A stretch of DNA of 64,000 bases from Nymphaea colorata (GCF_008831285.2 NC_045139.1:15854354-15918353); one strand, 5' to 3'; shown: positions 1-12,651, numbered from the stretch's first letter. A program made the numbers and translations. Notes: a model not told the origin generated them from the letters alone.

Positions 1-26
1 TTTTGGAATTTTTTATAAAATTTTAT

Positions 27-269
27 TCTCCTTATTGATGCTTCATACAATTTTATAGACATTTTTAAAATTAATTTTTAAAATTTATTAAACAAGTTGA
101 AAGTAATAAGTTTGTTATATAGATTTGGGGAAGTCTTGTGAACATTTATCTCTTTATTGATGCTTCATACAATTTTATAGACATTTTTAAATTAATTTTT
201 AAAATTTTTTAAACAAGTTGAAAGTAACAAGTTTGTTATATAGATTTGGCGAAGTCTTGTGAACATTTA
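27..269. repeat. 122-bp tandem duplication (two copies)
   Basis: The block beginning near 27 ('ctccttattgatgcttc') is repeated from about 149 with period 122. Both copies end in 'gaagtcttgtgaacattta'. They differ by only a few substitutions and a 1-base indel, so the duplication is fairly recent. The first copy starts close to the window edge, so more units may lie upstream. Confidence 0.85.
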
Positions 270-519
270 TGTACTGATGAAAAGTTTATGTTCTTTTAGA
301 TTTTCATGATTTTTTTAACCAATCTTTGCGAGACTTTTTAATCTCTTAGATTTTTTTTTTGTTTGAATTACCATCAACATCTATAATGACTTAAATGGAT
401 GATTATATATTTTTATCTTGGATGACAATTTCCGTATTTTTCTGAATAAGTACTTCTCTAATTTCTTGTAAAATTTGTACATATTTCCCAAACATATTTG
501 TAGACACTTCTACAATTTT

Positions 520-880
520 TAGACCGGATAAGACCATTGATCGAACTTTAACAATTTTCAGGTTAGATAAAGACCATTGATCTAGACTCACAAATATATT
601 CAATCCAATAATTTTTTGAGCAAATACGACCATTCATCCTAGCCCACATCAGTATAGTTCGTGAATATGAAGAACTGTACTTTTGGTGCAAGCAGATCAC
701 TGATCGAGATCTTTAACTAAATGTAAATCCATTTGTTTTTTTATTAGATGAGACCATTGATGAAGACGCACAACTAGTAACAAATCCTCAATTTTTTTGA
801 TTAGATAAGACAATTGATCCAAACTCATAAATAGATCAAAATCTAACAATTTTGGATCACATAAGACCAATGATGAGAGA
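520..880. repeat. Degenerate dispersed/tandem short repeats
   Basis: The phrase 'agataagaccattgatc' or a close variant recurs about six times (near 528, 566, 608, 746, 797 and 856), each followed by a variant of 'aaactcacaaata' or 'aacaattttggat'. Spacing is irregular (about 40-120 bp), which suggests an old, decayed satellite or element-internal repeat. No protein-coding function is seen. Confidence 0.6.
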
Positions 881-2629
881 GTGTGTGAGAGTTACTGAGA
901 GAGGGTGGTGGACTTAATCACAAACCCAGCCATCCTGAATCCTGAAGGCCTGCACCTGAGATGCCAACTAGAATTGAACGTGAGATGTGTTGTCCACGCA
1001 CCTTAGCTCTAACCATGGACGGAGTTAGAAATTTTTCATGAGATGAGCTACATTATATTTTCAAAATTTTAACAGTAACCAAAATATAATTTTCCAAAAT
1101 TTTTAATAAGATAAATAAAATTTTTAAAACTTACATATAATATTTAAAAAGAAAATGAGGGTGGGCTAGGGCCCTTGGGTCTAGCCAGCTACACAGCACC
1201 AACTTGGCCCAACCCACCACCAAATTGAACTCTAGGAGCAGCAATATAGGTCTAAATAACTAATTAGAGATAACACACATGTAATTGACAGAATTTTGTG
1301 GGATTGCATGGACATTTGAGATATATAACCTGTATGTAAATGAAATAAATTTGTGATACAGTTTGAGAAACTGCCTACACAAGTAGCTCTTCCACTAGCT
1401 CGAATAAGTTGTGTTTCATAGCCTGGGATCTTAGATCCAAGGCCGATTTTAAATCTACATTTGGTTAAATCCAACTTAAACAAGAATGGATTTCTCTATT
1501 AAGGATTTTGAATGTGTTACTTTGTGAAAACAATGCATTTGTGGTCGAGGGGGACAGAGTCTGACCACACCCTTGGATTTAAGATACGTGGTATTTGTAT
1601 TTCTTGAGCACAACTCCAACTCTGAATTAAATTTTATATTCGAGATGGAGCTTTGATTAGATAAATTAGATTAGACAATCTTACATGGATTGATCTTAGT
1701 CAAGCTTATGCGGGTAAATGAGTTTATCTCAAGCGAAGCTGTATTAGTCCGAGCTCGAGTCACGGTTGTATTAGGCGGATATCGCTATTTGTGAAACGGA
1801 AACTTGAAGAAAAAGCATTTGTACATACCAGACCAATTTCTTGTTCGTTGACATTTGCAGAACATCAACACCACATGAGTGAAGGTTCCTTGAACGAATG
1901 TTTGACCACTTCGCAGAATGAGATTGGACTTAGTTGTTTTTAATTGATCTTTTGAATCTTCCACGAAATTAACAACTATATAAGCTATACAAATTTATTG
2001 GTCTATAAGACTCACTTGGTTGAAAAAAAGGGTTAAACAAAAACAGGTTTTTAGTGAAAATCCTTTGGAGTGGAGAGGGGCGAGGGCAGGTTTTCCTACG
2101 TCATTTAAAAACTTGGCTTTGTAAAACCAGGATCTGCCCAAAACCAATTTTAACATCATCGAAACACACCCTAAACCAAGTTTTGAAGGTAAACCTGGTA
2201 TTAAGTGGTTACCCTTATAGATTTCTTCCAATTCTCAAGTTCTCACTAAGATTAATTTAATAAAGAAAGAAATCTCTCTCCAAAAAAAGAAAAAACATCA
2301 ATTTATTGACTTTTCCTTGAAACGAGTTTATAAACAGTCTCTTTTCGACTTCACCAGAATCATTGGCCAAGTTACAAATTACAAGGCAAAGTGGCAACCG
2401 GCAGTGAAACGTTTTTTTTTTTTTCCTAATCGTAAACACAATAAAATTGGACAGACACATGGGTGGATCACGGTGATGAGCTCAATAACCTACACATAAA
2501 ATTTCCTGCTGCAACTAGCAAAATTTCTTCCCTTTTCGACGGCTCTATATACATATACAAATACAACCACAAATGATGAGTCACCCAAGGCATCGCATTT
2601 TGGTGATGATTTTTTTCTTTCTACTTTCA

Positions 2630-4704
2630 TTACGCCATTCTGACCATCAAGATGAGGTGCACATGCCGCTTCAACATGGATCGCAGTTCTTCAGTAGCTT
2701 CCATCCCTATCTTCCTGCAAAAGCACGCGATCGCGATTTCAATATGTTGTTAGGTTTTAATAGGTTGGCGAAAATGAAAAGCGCTACTGCAGAAAGAGAT
2801 GCTCGACAATTTTCCGACTTATTTTCCCGTAAATTTAACTGGAAAAGAAACAAAAGAATGCATATCTCATTATAGCAAGGGAATTTAAAAACCTAGCAAT
2901 TAATAAATAAACTAGTAGACTGACATGAAATTCAGCCAAAAAAAGGGGAAGAAAAATACCCTATTTTGGAGCCACTTTTGCCCACAACAATTTTCCTGTG
3001 AGACTGTTTGCGAGCAAGGAAATGTTGCTCAATCCTCAAAGATCCATCTCTCAGTTCTTTCCAGTCAACTAGGCGGTGCTCCAAAGCATAGGGGATCTCC
3101 TGTAACCTAAGATTGTCAGGTTGATTGGCAGTGAAAAGCCAAACTAAAAATCTCATAGTACCTGATGGACATGATGCAACAGTTTTTCTCGAACGACTTC
3201 TAGTGATAAGCTCTTTAAAAATTCTTCATTCAAGCTTGTAGGATCTTCATCCCATGGTCGTTTAACCGCCTAAAAGAAAGGAAAAAGCATGCAGCCATTT
3301 ATATCACAACAATACGAAGGATGGTCTGCGTTATGTAGTCACTTCTAAATCTTTTTTGAAGATGGTCAAGGTTATCTCAAAAAAGCCAATTTTGTTAGAA
3401 AAGGATGATGAGAATTTTGGATGACTGTATATATACAGGTACAAGGTCATCTCCCCGGGTAAAACTTGAAAATAGGAGATACAAGTTGGCAGAGGGATGT
3501 CCAATCATGATACTCACACATTTTCTTCATTTGGGATTCATGGATGACCATAGGGAAAACAAATCTCACTATACATACAAAAGAGATGCAGAAAGAAGAC
3601 ACAAGCACCTGAAAAAAGAAATCTAAGCTTATCATCTAAGATAAGAGAAAGAGGAACAATGCAAGATATACTTGCCTGCTCCATCAAATAATGAGTAAGA
3701 TCTTCCACGCCAGAGCCTTTGAGGCCAGAAATCATAAAAAATCTGCATATAAAACGGAATTGCTAAGCTCTTCTCCCGATAAAAGCATGAATAAGGTGCA
3801 CTCCTTACAACCACCTTTCATAACCAGGAAGATTGCCAAACTCTTTTGCAACTTTCAGCAAATCTTTCTTGACCTCGACCAGATCAACTTTGTTCATGCA
3901 CAGCACACGCTTTTGTTTTGGATGTACGTTTTCTCCCAAATGTTTGATTAATCTTGTTACCCTTGCATCACACCTGCAAAACAATATAAGAAAAGAACAT
4001 GTTATTTTGTGCGATCGAAAAGCAGCCTGACACAAAAAAGGATATTTCAAAAGCACACATACTTCGAATCAATCAACTTTTTTACTAGTTTTTCACAACT
4101 TCATTTCTTTCATTAGGACATCAACCATATTATAACAGATCAATCAAACCAAAAAATATGCTCTTTTGAATTCTGAAAACATTATATAGTTGCATCCAAC
4201 AACAGGATATGGATCCATTGAATCAATAGCATTCAACAATATGGCATCATGCATGAGAACCATAATTGCTACCATCCCATTGAAGTTTCTTTGGAGCTAC
4301 TAAGTCACAAGGGTAAATGTGGCTACGGGGCTACGGCAATATATATATATATATATCACAAAAAATCAAGATGAGAGGAACATTTAAATAAAAAATTGAT
4401 ATAAATAAAAATATTATATGTTAATGAACAATAAAGAACGGAATGAAAACTCGTTACAAAAAATTAAATCAAGTAAAATTAAGCAGTTTGGATCAGCTTT
4501 GGCCTAAAAAGAACCCAAGTGTGTCCAAGTATCCACTTTAGTTTCTACTTCCTAGTACGGCAACACCGTACATGGACCTTATTGAAGTACCCATGTGACT
4601 TAGCTTTGGTGGCAAACTGAAAATCTTGTTTGACATCGTATATAATTCAACCCACAAGTTTAGGACATGAATAAATAAAATTACTGTCCTTTCAGTAGAC
4701 CAAT

Positions 4705-4735
<31 letters not shown>

Positions 4736-7583
4736 GCATGCAGGTGTATGTCTGTCAGAGTGTATATGGATATCAAAGTAGAAATATTATGTAGTCTTAC
4801 GCTGTGAGATGCCTGTGAACATCAAACAGCACTATCAGCAAATCATATAACTCAATGGAGCTCCAAGCACTTTCCACACGAACAGTCACATCTGTTCTAT
4901 AAGGGTAACCTCCTCGCTTCAGCATAAGTCCTGGAGTGTCAAAGAAACACTGTATACAAGTCATCAGCAATGTTTTATGGTAAAGTTAGACTGAAACAAG
5001 CATCAGGAAGAAACTATAACATCTACAGTGTATTAAACAAAGACTATAACTAAAACATTATATTTTACCAGAATTCTAATATCTTTCCATCACTGAAAAG
5101 TAGGACCTTTCAACAAATCAACCTAGAAAGTTGATGAGTACAGAACTTGTGGAGTCATAAAGCAAAAAGATAAGATTTGAACTAAGTTTTTCGGACAACA
5201 TGTGCATGCGGGGCATGCTCATCTTACACCAGACTTGAGTTCTGATTTGACTAAAGCAGAACCTGATCCTGCCTTGGCAGCCTATGTGAAAAGCACGAGC
5301 CAGTTCAAGCCTCATGTTAATAATAGGCAACAAGTTGAAGATGTTGATCTAACATTTGAAAATGGAAAAGACAAAAACCATACACTCTTGCTAATGGAAA
5401 AAAATGAAAGACCAGAGATAACAGTCTTCTGAACAAGTAACTGTCTCAGCATGCAAAACATGTGTCAGCATGTTTGGCAAAACAATAATTGCCTTTCTCT
5501 TAGTTTTTATGCTACACTTCTAAAAGACAGACATCAGTCTACGGCCTGTCAAATTGTCAATCAAGTGAGGTGACATAAAAAACTAGTCAGGTAGTACACA
5601 CGAAAATGGGAAAGCATAAAAGCCTGGACTACATAGGAAAGTTCAAGACTTTTCTTGATTGTCAAAGCATTAGCAAGTGCATAATTCCACTATCGTTAGA
5701 CAGCTTATGCACCACACGATTGACGGAAAAGAAGTCCAAGGCTGCCAACAGCAGCCATGCATTAGAGGACGGATCCCATGCATAATCACTATTGATCACC
5801 ATCACAACTAGAGGAATATATTGGAAACCTGAGTTGTTCAGTAGAACACATAAAAATTGTGAGCTCAAGACTTACAAAAGCTGGAATACCAGTTCAAGAA
5901 AGGCAATAATGATGTTCTTTGTAAGCTAAATACCATGCAATACTGTCGCTTCACATAAGGAGGTGGAGTGAAAGTAGTAAAAAAATTTTCTCCACCAGTT
6001 GAACTGAAGGGCATGTTTACATGTCTTCCATGTACATGCACCTTAAAAAAGAGAAAAACAGAGAGAGAGAGAGAGAGATCTAAACATGCTTAGCATGTGT
6101 TTCCCTATAAGCATAAATTTCCAAGCTCGATGTCCTTTTGATGAAACATCGATCATCCAGTTCAGCAGCACAAACATACAAACATCGATCTATAAAACTT
6201 AGTGCCAATTGGCAAACGTCTCCCATATTGTATTACTTGTAGGTAAAAACGTAATGAGAATTGCATTTAAAAGCTTGAGGCCAAAAAACTCTCAAAAATG
6301 AGACCTAAACTATGTAAACACATAGAAACACAATCACTAGCTAACCAAAAAATACATTTGTTTTTCTTTTTCCAATGAAAATATAAAGAAACATCCAAGA
6401 ACATGAAAAAATATTCACCATACAATTTGAGTGTTTCCTTTCGTCACCACTCCAAGGACTTCATGAGTAGTTGTATTTGTCTTCCGTGAAACTGCTGAAA
6501 CTTTGTTCCCCACCTACACACAATTGGCGATAATTTATGAGTTACGCTATGAAAATCTAGATTGAAGAAAATAACTAAGAACGATAAGAATTGCTCGTCG
6601 CTGATGGGTGCGAACTGCACGGTACGCACTCCTCTTCATTTTGATGAACAATAGGCTAGATGCAAGTCGAACCTACTGATGGTCACCGTTTCTAGCTTCA
6701 TTTCCAACAGTCCGATGTTCGGATATCAACGTTCTGACATACCAGAAAATCACCGTAGGCATGTAGCCTTTCTAGTATAATTCTCTCACATATCACTCCG
6801 AAAAGAAGGAATGTAGAGAGAACGAAGAGTTTGTTAGTTTTCATGGATTCTTGGTACGAAGAATGCTTATGTATTCGCACCAATATGCAAAACACAGTCA
6901 TACGCTGACAGTTTAGTGACGGAAACGAAATGGGAACGAATTTTTCTTCCTGCACTGGGAAATGATATCAGGAAAAAAATGCAAACGTAATGCTACCGAA
7001 TTAACATCAAACAGAAAACATGCTCAAAGAGGGTAAAAAGAAGATAAGACAGACCAACCATATAGTTCGTGAGAGCAGATTTGCCGGCGTTAGGAGCCCC
7101 CACGATCCCGACCGACAATGACATCTGGTCTTCCTCTTTCACTACCATCCCGTCAATCCTCACCGCCTCTTCCTCCTCCTCCTCGTCATCCGGACGCTGC
7201 AACGCCGCTTGGAGGAGCGCTTTCGCGAGACTCTTGGCACGATTTGCATGTTCTCCATCCCTATTCCCCTTCACGTCCTTCTTTTCCTTTCCGAAGAGGG
7301 CCTTGTCGACCTTCTCACGGTACGTCTGATCCCATGAAGGTTCGCTGACAGTACTATTAGCGGAAGTGCTGGAGATGTCGAAATCAGCACTGTCGAATCC
7401 AGTGGAGACACCGCCGCTGGAATCTTCGTCGTCCGATTGAGGCTGAGCACCAAAGAAACGGAAGATCGGAGCAGAGCGAGGCGAAGCAGGCCGGGTAAGC
7501 AACTGGGTTACGGATGAGAAGGATACAAGGACGCTGGTGACTTCGGGTCTCCGGAGCACCGAAAGTCTGAAAATGGCCTGCAT
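2630..7583 (-). CDS. ERG: GTP-binding protein ERG (Era-type GTPase, probably mitochondrial)
   Basis: Spliced gene of 8 coding exons: 7583-7059, 6513-6424, 4949-4801, 3973-3815, 3742-3676, 3269-3162, 3099-2960, 2714-2630. The phases close to give 440 residues. The Era family binds small-subunit rRNA and acts in 30S-type ribosome assembly; plant ERG is regarded as organellar and needed for seed development. Visible GTPase motifs: G1 GAPNAGKS (162-169), TTTHE in the switch I region (about 189-193), G3 DTPG (209-212), G4 NKVD (282-285), G5 SGLKG (313-317). The C terminus (about 365-440) is a KH RNA-binding domain with GKSG in its GxxG loop. Residues 1-50 are Ser/Arg-rich and hydrophobic, like a mitochondrial presequence; an acidic low-complexity stretch (about 132-140) precedes the G domain. 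Intron 5 (3675-3270) has a GC donor, CAG/GCAAGT; the nearby GT option gives an immediate stop. The start is the first ATG of the exon-1 frame. Divergent from the EngB gene. Splice sites are inferred from frame and family, not from transcripts. Confidence 0.93.
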
Positions 7584-8892
7584 TTGGGGGGAAGCCGGCG
7601 CATGAAGGTGCAGGCGCCGATTTGCAAGGGCTTCAAGACAGTGACGAAGATGATGATGGTGGCCGATGCGGCAGTAGCAGCGGCGGCGAAGGTGGCGGTG
7701 CTGGAGGTACTCCGCTGTTGCTGCTACTTGGCGACCTCCGAGGGTTTTGGGGGCTTTAGGGTTTTAGGGAAGCACCTGCTATGCGGACCAAATGAAGTGG
7801 GACAAAGGAAGAGTCAGTTCGAATATAGGGAATTCATTTTCCACGGAAAATGATTCCCAGTTGTTTGGTACTTACCTATACGACGTCTGGATTTATGTCC
7901 GGACCTGAAGCTCGCCTACCATATTCTCATATCCAGAAACCCAGCGGCACCATCCATATTAACAGTTACAAGGCAATTCGAATGATTCCGATATACTCCA
8001 ATGCTCATCTGGAATCCAAAATCAAGCGCCTGAAATTTATAAGGAAACTCGCATCTGATCTGTAATCAAATGGGAATATGGTATGTGAATTTTTTCACTA
8101 AATCCAATGGGTATCTTGTTCTCAACGACAATTGAATCTGATCGCATCGAGTAGTTCAAGCACGACCACCAATCTAAGATTAGCATCAAAATCTGAGGAG
8201 GAGGAGTATTTCATATTAAGTACAAAGCTTGCTTTGGGTGTTTCGCGTCTCCACCACATTTTAACTTGCATGTCAGTGATTAACTTACTGTCTACCAACT
8301 CTTACCGGAACCCTTGGGCTAACCTTTTAGGAGACCCAAATATATTAAAGTTGGTATTACTTCTCCACAAGATTGAGGAGTTCATATGAGAAATAAAATC
8401 CCACCATATTCGTCGTTAAATTTTCCATTTCCAGCAGGTTAGGTGCGAGGTTGTTAGACTTCTACAATTCACCTTCTTAAGAAATTGTAAATTTAAGAAC
8501 CATACATATAAAATAGTCAGCATGTCTCGGATGATAGATGTCAGGTGAGTCAGATCTGACTTAGAATTCATGAATCTTAAGCTACGAATATGATACAACT
8601 ATTCATATGTTGATTAAAAATCAAGGATACGAAACCTTAGAATCCTGCATCACACGCCATGGGAAAACGGAATGTAGTACGAATTCCACATAAAATTGAT
8701 TGGCAGGCCCAACCAGACCCGTATCCGGTCCGTTGCGAATGAGTCCGCAGGGGTTCCATAAGCACGAATGGGGAGCCAAGTGTGGCCATAGGGGCGTTTG
8801 CGCAACAATTTTGCCGCGCTGCGTACGCCGGCGGCTTTCTCCGAGTTGCCGGAATCTTAACTCGTCGGAACCTGAAGTTAAATTTCTTTGCG
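7584..8892. promoter_or_regulatory. Divergent intergenic region between ERG and EngB-type gene
   Basis: This roughly 1.3-kb stretch separates the start codons of two divergently transcribed GTPase genes and so must hold both promoters. The ERG-proximal part (7584-7770) is GC-rich and likely ERG leader; it also shows chance plus-strand open frames. The centre (7850-8650) is AT-rich with no recognised feature. The EngB-proximal part (8700-8890) is open in the EngB frame but lacks an ATG. Confidence 0.6.
7756..7764 (-). promoter_or_regulatory. Telo-box (AAACCCTAA) upstream of ERG
   Basis: The minus strand reads AAACCCTAA here, inside 'ccctaaaaccctaaagccc', about 175 bp upstream of the ERG start codon. 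Telo-boxes are a known element of plant promoters for translation-machinery genes such as ribosomal proteins and elongation factors. A ribosome-assembly GTPase fits that regulon. Whether the site lies in promoter or leader depends on the unknown transcription start. Confidence 0.55.
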
Positions 8893-11800
8893 ATGAAGAT
8901 GTATTTGGGGAAGAAGCAGACGACTATGACCGGTAGGTGGAAGAAAGCACCGAAGATGGAGATGAAGCTATTAAACTCTTCGAAGAGACTGAAGGTCATC
9001 AAATCTGCTGCGAAAAGAGAGAGCTCCGCGGGGGAGAAAGCGAGCCTGAGGACGTCCAAGGCGCCCAGGCTTCAGCTCCTGAAGAAGGTTAGAGTAAGAG
9101 ACGGCAAGTTGAGTGAAGGCAGGAAGCTAGTGGCGGCTGGGGAGGCCAAACCCAGGAACAGGTCCAGAAATTTCGACGCGGCACGCCAAAGATCGGATGA
9201 TTTGGATGCCAAAAGCAGGAAGGCGAAGAAGGAGAAGAGGTTGGAGGCAACGGTTGAAGATGAAAAACGCAGCAGAAAGGCGGGTAGGAATACATTGGAG
9301 TTGGCGAAGAAGTGGTCTAAGCGGGGGGGTTCGAACTTGGAGAGTAGGGAAGAGTCGAGTGGCATTGGTACCAAATCGAGCAATCGAGAGGGGAAAACTG
9401 GGAAAGCTTCTGGTGCAGGTGAGAAATCAAATAACGCAGTTGCGGATGAGGAGGTTCCGATGAAGAGAAGGAAACGAGTGATCAGGATCGACCCATACGA
9501 CATTTCCAACAAGCGACTAGACGATGGCTTGTGTACTCCAATTGGTAAGCGGTTGTTACGGTATTTTTTTTCTTCTTGTTTTTTGGGTAGGAAGTCATTC
9601 GTTTCTCTCCAACTAGGACCAAATGAAAATGGGTGATTGACTAGTTTATGTAGTTTTTTGGTAAACCCATGTTTATTTTTTTGCTCTCATCGTCTAGGAA
9701 TAGCTCTCCACCTTGAGCCTGACGTGTGTATGTATTTGTTCGCCATGCAACAGCAGAGAAGGTACCGGAGAAAGAGATTACATTGTCCCAGAATGCGCAG
9801 TTTCGTGCCATTAAACCAAGCAAGGAAATCCTCGCATGCGTTGAAGATAACGTAGACAACAACTAAAATATTTCGTATCTTCTTTCAGGCTTATGATGGT
9901 GTATAAGCAGATTCCTTTTATTTGACAGTTATTGGGACGCAGGCGTTTGATAGAATTGAGAAAGGCTGGCTACAATATTGACATTTCTGCTCCTCTTGAT
10001 AACGTCCCTTTCTCCACAAGTGCGGAGAGAGAACGGATTGAGGACAATGTATGTGTATTTTCTTGAGCCCTTTTTATTGATGTTGTGGCGTCCGTTGAAT
10101 ATATTTGATGGCCTGTACTGTGATGGAAAGAATTGACCTTTTTTGAGCTTATGCTAATGTGAGGAATATGCTAATGCTATCTTCTGAATTGCTAATGTTT
10201 CTCTTTTGTGAAGCTTAGGATTGATAATTTATACAGTTTGTACTTATCATGACTGCTTGCAAGTTAAAATGGCAAAGGAAGAAACCTGTGTTGTTGCAAT
10301 TCTTATGCATGTATTCAGTGCGGTAGGAACCTTTGTGCTTCTTGCAGATGCTTTTTGATGTGATCTGCATCTTGAGCAGTTCATCAGAATGTCCACATGC
10401 TTCTTAAAACAAGTAAGAATACAACACGACGGATGTTTATACCACCAATTCTAATGTGTCATGCAGGTCTTTAGAAACAAATTAGAATTTTTTGCTGCTG
10501 CAAAGGTTTCATCATCCTTTCCTCCTCCTTCCCTCCCAGAGATAGCATTTGCAGGTAGATTACCATTTTATGTCTTGTGATATAAATCTTCGTGCACTCC
10601 TTATGCATTAAATTTAGTAAAGCTCATCCATTGATCTCTATACTGCTTCCTAATTGCTTCCTGCATCTCTAATAATTTAGAATTTTAAATTTGAATTTTG
10701 CTTCCTGGCTATTAGTCCAATTGGCAACTATAAACAGATGAATCCAATGATCCTTCAGTACCAGCTGAATGTTCTTTGCAGCTTGAAGTGACTGTTGGTG
10801 TATTGTAACTTGTGAAATGCTGTTCATATTAGAAATGTAATTTGTGATGAAAAACATTGAAGCTAATGGGTTTAGTAATCTCAAGTGTAGCACAATTATA
10901 AATGGTTGAAGCTGTAGAAACTTGCGAAATGCTGTTCATAGTAGAAATGTAATTTGTGATGAAAAACATTGAAGCTAATGAGTTTAGTAACCTCAAGTGT
11001 GGCACGATTATAAATGGTTGAAGCTGTAGAAAGTTTTCTGGTGACGCGTCATATTAAAATAATCATGCCCAACCAAGATTAACATTTTCAGCCTTTTCAT
11101 CAGTTATCCACTTACAAGCATACAAGACCTTTTTTTGTTCTTTTTCCTCTCATGAAGTTGAATGCCTGGTTCATACTCAACCATGCTGCATTTGCAGGAT
11201 CTTTATTTTGACAGTAAATGTTCATGGCTATAATTTTTCCTAACTTGTGAAAATGAGCACATTTTGATGAAGTGCTTAATGATTGCAGCAATCAATTAAG
11301 TGAAGATGTCATTTCATGATTAAAAGAACTTTTCCACTTAAGAAGAAATTCATTTCTCCTGGCTCAGCATTGAGTTGTTCATGCAGCCTTTCATGATGAA
11401 TATTTGTCCTTTTAGGGAGATCAAATGTGGGGAAGTCATCATTGCTAAATGCACTTACCAGACAGTGGGGCGTTGTGCGAACATCAGACAAACCTGGACT
11501 TACTCAGGTTTCTTTCAATATCAATATTGTTGCATAAATTTTTAATTTAGGAATAGTGTTCATTAGTTTCCTGTTAGGTTTTTCTGTAACTTCTTGTTGG
11601 TTTTGTGTAGACCATTAATTTTTTTAAACTAGGTTCAAAGTTCTGCTTAGTTGATCTACCTGGATATGGCTTCGCTTATGCTAAGGAAGAAGTTAAGGAT
11701 GCTTGGGAGGAACTTGTAAGTTTGGATCGAGATCATCTTTTTTTCTGTTCCCTGTTAACTTTTTCTAGAATGATTGTGAATGGTCACAAACAAAAACAAA

Positions 11801-12651
11801 AATTAATCGGAATCTATTGAAACTGGTCTAGGTAAAGGAATATGTCTCAACTCGTGTTGGTTTGAGAAGAGTGTGTCTTCTTATTGATACTAAGTGGGGG
11901 ATGAAGCCTAGGGACCGTGAACTCATCAACCTGATGGAAAGGTATTCTTCAACTCTTTTGCATCATGTAAAATGTTCACTGAGGGTGACACAAGTAATGA
12001 TGCCATGTGTCTTATGAACTCTTTTTTTATCTTTTATTTTGGTGAAATTTGACGTTTCTTGATCAAATTAATCGAAATTGATGCAAGTTGTAGTAGTTAT
12101 GTAAGCGTCTGCTACTATCCATTAATAAGGAAGTTGCTGTTACCGTCAAATGTTGTGGCTCGTGGGCTCTCCTTGTCTAATCTCACTGATAGGTCTTGGT
12201 GGTTGCAGTTTTTATTGCTGTAAGCTGCAAACTGATATAACTGAATTCAATTTTTTAATCCCAGATCTCAAACACAATATCAGATTGTTCTAACGAAGAC
12301 GGATACAGTTTTCCCTATTGATGTTGCACGCCGTGCTATGCAGATTCAAAAGGTAATAGCTGCTGTTAATTTTAATTCATGAAAAGTTCAAGTTTCTTAT
12401 GCTCTTTTCCACCTGAGCATGTATGAAAGGAAAGACTTCGATGCAGGGCCTGAGGGAGAATAAGTCAATAGTTCAACCTGTGGTAAGCTAATCTTTTCCT
12501 CGTGCAACTCATAGTAGGTATGTTGGGAAAAGCCCTCCGAACTTGACAGCCGTGTCTGTGCATGTAGATGATGGTGAGCTCGAAGTCTGGTGCTGGTGTC
12601 CGTTGTCTAAGGACAGTTCTTTCTAAAATTGCTCGAGTTGCTAAAATTTAG
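8893..12651 (+). CDS. EngB/YihA-type ribosome-assembly GTPase with long basic N-terminal extension
   Basis: Ten coding exons: 8893-9544, 9754-9851, 9929-10048, 10467-10554, 11416-11507, 11611-11715, 11832-11941, 12265-12352, 12447-12482, 12568-12651; the phases close to give 490 residues from the first in-frame ATG. EngB (YsxC/YihA) GTPases help assemble the large ribosomal subunit, and plants carry organellar versions. Motifs: G1 GRSNVGKSS (from 320), a switch I segment with the [10 protein letters not shown] signature, G3 DLPG (365-368), G4 TKTD (432-435), G5 SSKSG (467-471). The first ~217 residues, all in exon 1, are Lys/Arg/Glu/Ser-rich, low complexity and contain KRRKR; such extensions occur in one long plant EngB subgroup (compare Arabidopsis At5g58370, from memory). 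Exon 1 stays open upstream of 8893 back to a TGA at 8740, so 8893 may not be the true start. Intron 4 (10555-11415) contains a 112-bp tandem duplication. Transcribed divergently from ERG. Confidence 0.9.
10807..11030. repeat. 112-bp tandem duplication inside EngB intron 4
   Basis: The block from 'aacttgtgaaatgctgttca' (10807) recurs from 10919 with period 112; both copies end in 'ggttgaagctgtagaaa'. Only a handful of substitutions separate them. It lies within an intron and should not alter the protein. Confidence 0.9.

Larger units (their letters stand above)
1..2629. other. Intergenic, AT-rich, repeat-bearing, no gene recognised
   Basis: No reading frame here resembles a known protein or a spliced gene. 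The stretch holds a 122-bp tandem duplication at its start (27-269), a field of degenerate short repeats around 520-880, and a remnant of an AT-rich dispersed element near 1020-1190 ending in 'ggctagggcccttggg', a phrase typical of degenerate plant hAT-like ends. The last few hundred bases before 2630 are probably the 3' untranslated region of the minus-strand ERG gene. Confidence 0.6.

Noticed and set aside
7584-7853. Plus-strand frame with Ala/Val-rich low complexity
   Set aside because: It lies opposite the GC-rich ERG leader and promoter; a composition artefact.
8637-9512. Minus-strand frames opposite EngB exon 1
   Set aside because: Shadows of the Lys/Arg-rich coding exon; the plus-strand reading joins to a complete GTPase.
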